Source: Tamarix chinensis (taxonomy: Eukaryota > Streptophyta > Magnoliopsida > Caryophyllales > Tamaricaceae). Taken from it: a stretch of DNA of 64,000 nt. Shown here one piece after another: positions 60,948-64,000 of the stretch. The notes below the pieces were generated by a model. That model saw only the letters and a program-made list of their open reading frames with translations. It was not told the origin of the DNA and did not search any database. The stretch is taken from assembly GCA_030549775.1 (NCBI GenBank), contig CM060177.1, positions 67,757,638 through 67,821,637 on the forward strand, given 5' to 3'. The translations under genes were made by a program, and so were the position numbers. The stretch's first letter is position 1; every line of letters begins with the position of its first letter.

Positions 60948-62459
60948 CTAACAACAACAATCAAAGGGTAACTGAGTTATTCATTTTGAACATGGAGAAG
61001 GTGGTAATAAATGTTAAAGTAAAGTTATAAAATATAAATTTACATGACTTACAAATGTTAGTATTGGGAATTATCGAAGGATCTTGCTCTATCACTTCAT
61101 TTAGACTATTAATCTTTGAGCTAGAAGATTCTTATCCATGACGTTTGCCTTAAAAAATGAGAAACAAATAACAATAAATGCAAGCAATAAAGAATTTAAA
61201 AGACATACAAATAATTAATTTCTACCATTGGATATTTTTTCTTCAGTAGTTTTCATATATTACAAGATTATCTATTACCATACAAAGAAGGTTTTAAACT
61301 TACCCATGCGACTAACTAACATGGACCACCTTTTAATGGCTGTTTCCTTAGTAGTTTTCATATATTCTATCCTTAATTTCCTGTCCTCCTAATTGAAAAA
61401 AAATTGAATGTAATAAAACTTTGAATCAACTCATGTCTAAGATTATTAAATGTATTAATGAAATATAATATAAGTAAATATATACCAAATTCAGCTCTTT
61501 GAGATCCTTCCTCTAGTGACATAGGTGTGGATAGTTTCTGCTTAATTGATGAATATGTGGATGGATTGATTGCAATCACTTTCTTTAGCCCACGAGCATG
61601 TCTTATTGCTTCAATTGATTGTTCTTCATTTGGATATTTTGAAATTCTTGATTTTGTAGCAATAACTTCCTACATAAATAATACAATAATAATGATGAAT
61701 TAATAGTGGCTAAGAGGTTAGATATAATTGTTCAACATAAAAGAATTTCCTAGACTTATACAAAAAATGACAACAAAATTATGAAGAAAGAGAATTAGGA
61801 CCACCATATTTAGTACTACTAAAACAAAATAATTTCTAACTAGCACATGAAAGCAATAATAGTAAAAAATTTGCCTCTAATTGTCCTTGACTTTTTTGAG
61901 TTACTCTCTTCTTGCTCAATGCCTTTTGCAAAGACGACATAGAAACCTAGTAACACAAAAAATGAGAATTAGTATTTAATTAGTTATGTTTCCGTATGCA
62001 ACTTAGAAATCAAAAGCTAACATATTAAAAATAAACTTTCACCAACAATTACCATTTACGTTGCTAAGAAAAAAAAAGTACATAAAAGAAGAAAAAAAAA
62101 TATAAAAGATGGATTTACCTGTAATTGTTCCCGACTTATTGTAGTTATTTTCTTCTTACTTGATGTTTTTTCCAAACCTGACATGATAACCTAACAACAT
62201 ACAAAGTAGAATTAGTATATATTTTCATTCAACATACCATACAAAGTAGAATTAGTATATATATTCATTCAACATACCATATTGATGGTAATAATTAAAA
62301 ATATTGAAAGGCATACAATACAAAATATATTTAAGCATAAGAAAAATAAATAATTTTAAAAACCTTAAAGTACACAATCTTCATAACTGGAACACACAAA
62401 CATAAAATTACATTTCTAACATTATAACCAAAATCAGAAAAAGATACATATTTCTAACA

Positions 62460-64000
62460 CTACTCGGTATCATAATCATATAAAGTTTTATCTTCTTCAT
62501 CACTTTGGGTACTATATTCTTCAATTTCTGCATCATCATTATTGCTTTCTGTCATAGCAAAGAAAGGTTCTTCTTGTTCTTCTCCAGTAACAGTAAAATC
62601 TTCTACACCTAAATCTGTAGGCATGCTAGTTTTTCTACGATCCACTTCAGGTATGAGATCATCTTCCATTTCAAACAAATCTCTTGGCTTAGTGACATTG
62701 ACAACATGCCAATTTCTTTCTTTAGAATCTGGGGTATAGAACACCTGTAATGCTTGAGATGCCAAGACAAATGGTTCACTTGTTTTCAGAATAGCCTTTA
62801 GATTAACAAGAGTAAATCCAAGTTCGTCCTCTTTAACTCCTCTACTAAGATCAACCTAATGGTATCAAAATAAAATAACACTCCTTCCACGAGGATAAGT
62901 CAGCTCAATAATTTCTACTAAAACACCATAGTATGACATGCTTCCAATATCTATATTTGCATTGACTAGAATGCCAGAGTTTTGAGTTACACTCCTCTTA
63001 TCAATGCCTTTCACATGCCACCTATATCCATTGCAAGTTAATTTAGCCATTCTCTTTATCCACATGCTTGGAGCAAGACTAAGAATTATCAGATCTTCTG
63101 CAACACATGCTTGGTGACCTTATAATTAATAACAATCATTGAATAAAAAGATGTATAACTAATGATATAAACATAATGAGTATAAGTATCAACATACATT
63201 CATTGCAAACCATTTAGGGAACTTTCTTCTATGGATGTCATCAATCATATTTGACATCTGTTGGTATTCAGTTCTTATGATATCATAATGCTCTCTGGGA
63301 ACAAATAATGAAGTTAGAAATATATATGAAATGATTAAAAAAATTATTCAAAGAGAATTAGGACTTACTGTGCAAATACGTCAACTTCATCACAATTTGC
63401 AAGCACATAACTATGTGCTTCTTCAATCAACATATATTCCGGTTGCACATCTTTTTTCTTAGACATTGCATGAGATTTTAAGGAAAATATAGGCAACCCA
63501 TTATGCAATTCATTACCATCATCATCATCATTTCGTGTGGACCTATTTTCCCTTGTTGGAACATTAGGCAAATATCTAGAACAAAATTTCAAACATTCTT
63601 CCGCAATATATCCTTCTGCAATTGATCCTTCAGGACGACTTTTATTACGAACATACATTTTTAACCTCCTATTATACCTATAACATTAGTATCATATTAC
63701 TAACATAAAGGGAGGATAAGCTTGATCTTCCATTAAAATAATAAATAAAATACTAGAATGTACATACCTTTCCATAGGATACATCCAACGGTAAAATACT
63801 GGACCTGCGATGATTGTCTCCTTAGGCAAATGAACAACTAGGTGTACCATGATGATGAAGAAAGAAGGTAAAAAAATGTGTTCCATATAACATAGTGTGA
63901 GAGCGATGCGATCTTCTAATATCTCTAAGTCTTGGGTTGTTACCTCTTTCGAGCAAAGTTCCTTAAAACAATTACTTAGCTCAATCAACACCTTACTAAC
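62460..64000 (-). pseudogene. CACTA tnp2-type transposase gene, 3' half (DUF4218-DUF4216)
   Basis: Runs in from the right edge. The exon at >64000-63768 is DUF4218: LIELSNCFKELCSKEV, then RIALTLCYMEHIFLPSFF, IMVHLVVHLPKE, and GPVFYRWMYPMER at a GTATGT donor. The exon at 63677-63369 continues with YVRNKSRPEGSIAEGYIAEE and LKFCSRYLP. The exon at about 63295-63199 reads HYDIIRTEYQQMSNMIDDIH. The exon at about 63110-62460 is DUF4216: VTQNSGILV, MSYYGVLVEIIELTYP, VKEDELGFTLVNLK, FVLASQALQVFYTPDS, VTKPRDLFEM, then an acidic tail and a TAG stop (62460-62462). The catalytic Transposase_21 part would lie upstream, outside the window. Two in-frame stops after VILF (TGA and TAG near 62850-62865), inside DUF4216, show the gene is broken. 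Confidence 0.88.

Larger units (their letters stand above)
53843..62190 (-). pseudogene. CACTA second gene, Transposase_24 type, split by an LTR
   Basis: Exons read on the minus strand (approximate, from motifs and GT-AG boundaries): 62190-62118, 61947-61877, 61669-61486, 61387-61304, ~61150-61053, 60947-60589, 60497-60362 joined to 55555-55479, 55378-55282, 55192-55094, 54983-54696 and 53935-53843. Family signatures (Pfam Transposase_24, Ptta/En/Spm) are WALGKIHEVWRAHKSELK, MWLEMVKFWESPKGK, then HAKSKMCSYAGSKSFTRILAEE, ELEMWLKTHEPKK, MTALPEGYDANARREIF and FGLGVKVPRS, followed by a coiled-coil-like EERAKRIKSESRVEKLEKD and an acidic C-terminus EDDKNEKDDTEEENEEDD ending in TGA (53843-53845). 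The role in transposition is not established for this family. Stops at 54834-54836, near 60480 and near 61128 mark it as broken. Confidence 0.8.
52809..64000 (-). mobile_element. CACTA (En/Spm) transposon, 5' part beyond the window
   Basis: The 3' end is the terminal CACTACAAAATAA at 52809, with subterminal repeats behind it. Two genes are read on the minus strand: the 3' half of a tnp2-type transposase gene (62460 to beyond 64000) and a Transposase_24 gene (53843 to about 62190). This is the usual two-gene layout of plant CACTA elements. Stops in both genes suggest it can no longer move on its own. A 4.8-kb solo LTR (55556-60361) is inserted inside it. The 3 bases before the terminus are TAT; the matching 3-bp duplication must be sought beyond the right edge. 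Confidence 0.88.

Overview
This window is plant nuclear DNA, very probably intergenic heterochromatin of a flowering plant. It is AT-rich, it has no recognisable host gene, rRNA or tRNA, and it consists of transposons nested inside one another. Plant origin is inferred from CACTA (En/Spm) transposase exons with the DUF4218, DUF4216 and Transposase_24 signatures, from chromovirus-like Ty3/Gypsy gag-protease-RT remnants, and from initiator-Met-tRNA primer-binding sites. The species cannot be named from the sequence.

The dominant component is a group of related Gypsy-type elements with very long LTRs (2.6-5.0 kb). Their ends are TGTAAYACCC...GGGTRTTACA on the family's sense strand, or TGAAAYRCCC at the 5' end of one subgroup. 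Seven insertions are delimited by perfect 5-bp target-site duplications (TSDs). Four are clean solo LTRs: 1332-3929 (GTGAC), 25109-28669 (TTGTT), 30194-35239 (CTATG) and 55556-60361 (AATGT). One is a solo LTR carrying a later insertion: 43754-51641 (TACAT). One is a partly deleted element with gag and a primer-binding site: 16880-23451 (CTGGT). One is a composite insertion: 44741-48619 (GGTGG). Older copies without clear ends lie at 10773-14040, 14725-24754 and 36671-39555. The LTRs share a 3'-terminal region, a roughly 60-bp CCGGTCCACCGG repeat and a strongly strand-asymmetric pyrimidine-rich block. One subgroup carries a GGTAATTT array. Another carries a telomere-like AAACCCTAG array plus large TAA microsatellites.

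Layout: 1-10.7 kb is decayed repeat DNA with one datable-looking solo LTR. 10.7-14.7 kb holds a gag remnant, its 3' LTR and an inverted LTR remnant. 14.7-24.75 kb is a three-level nest. 25.1-28.7 kb is a solo LTR. 29.4-36.6 kb is a broken Gypsy element (gag, protease, RT) split by a 5-kb solo LTR. 36.7-43.7 kb is decayed. 43.75-51.64 kb is a solo LTR hosting a composite of a 3.3-kb LTR and a miniature LTR element (TRIM). From 52,809 to beyond the right edge lies a CACTA transposon on the minus strand. It carries the 3' half of a tnp2-type transposase gene and a second Transposase_24 gene, and a 4.8-kb solo LTR sits inside one exon of the second gene.

No host function is supported. The interest lies in the LTR architecture, a conserved hairpin near the LTR 3' end, the chimeric insertion, and a transposase frame that reads through once the solo LTR and one TSD copy are ignored.
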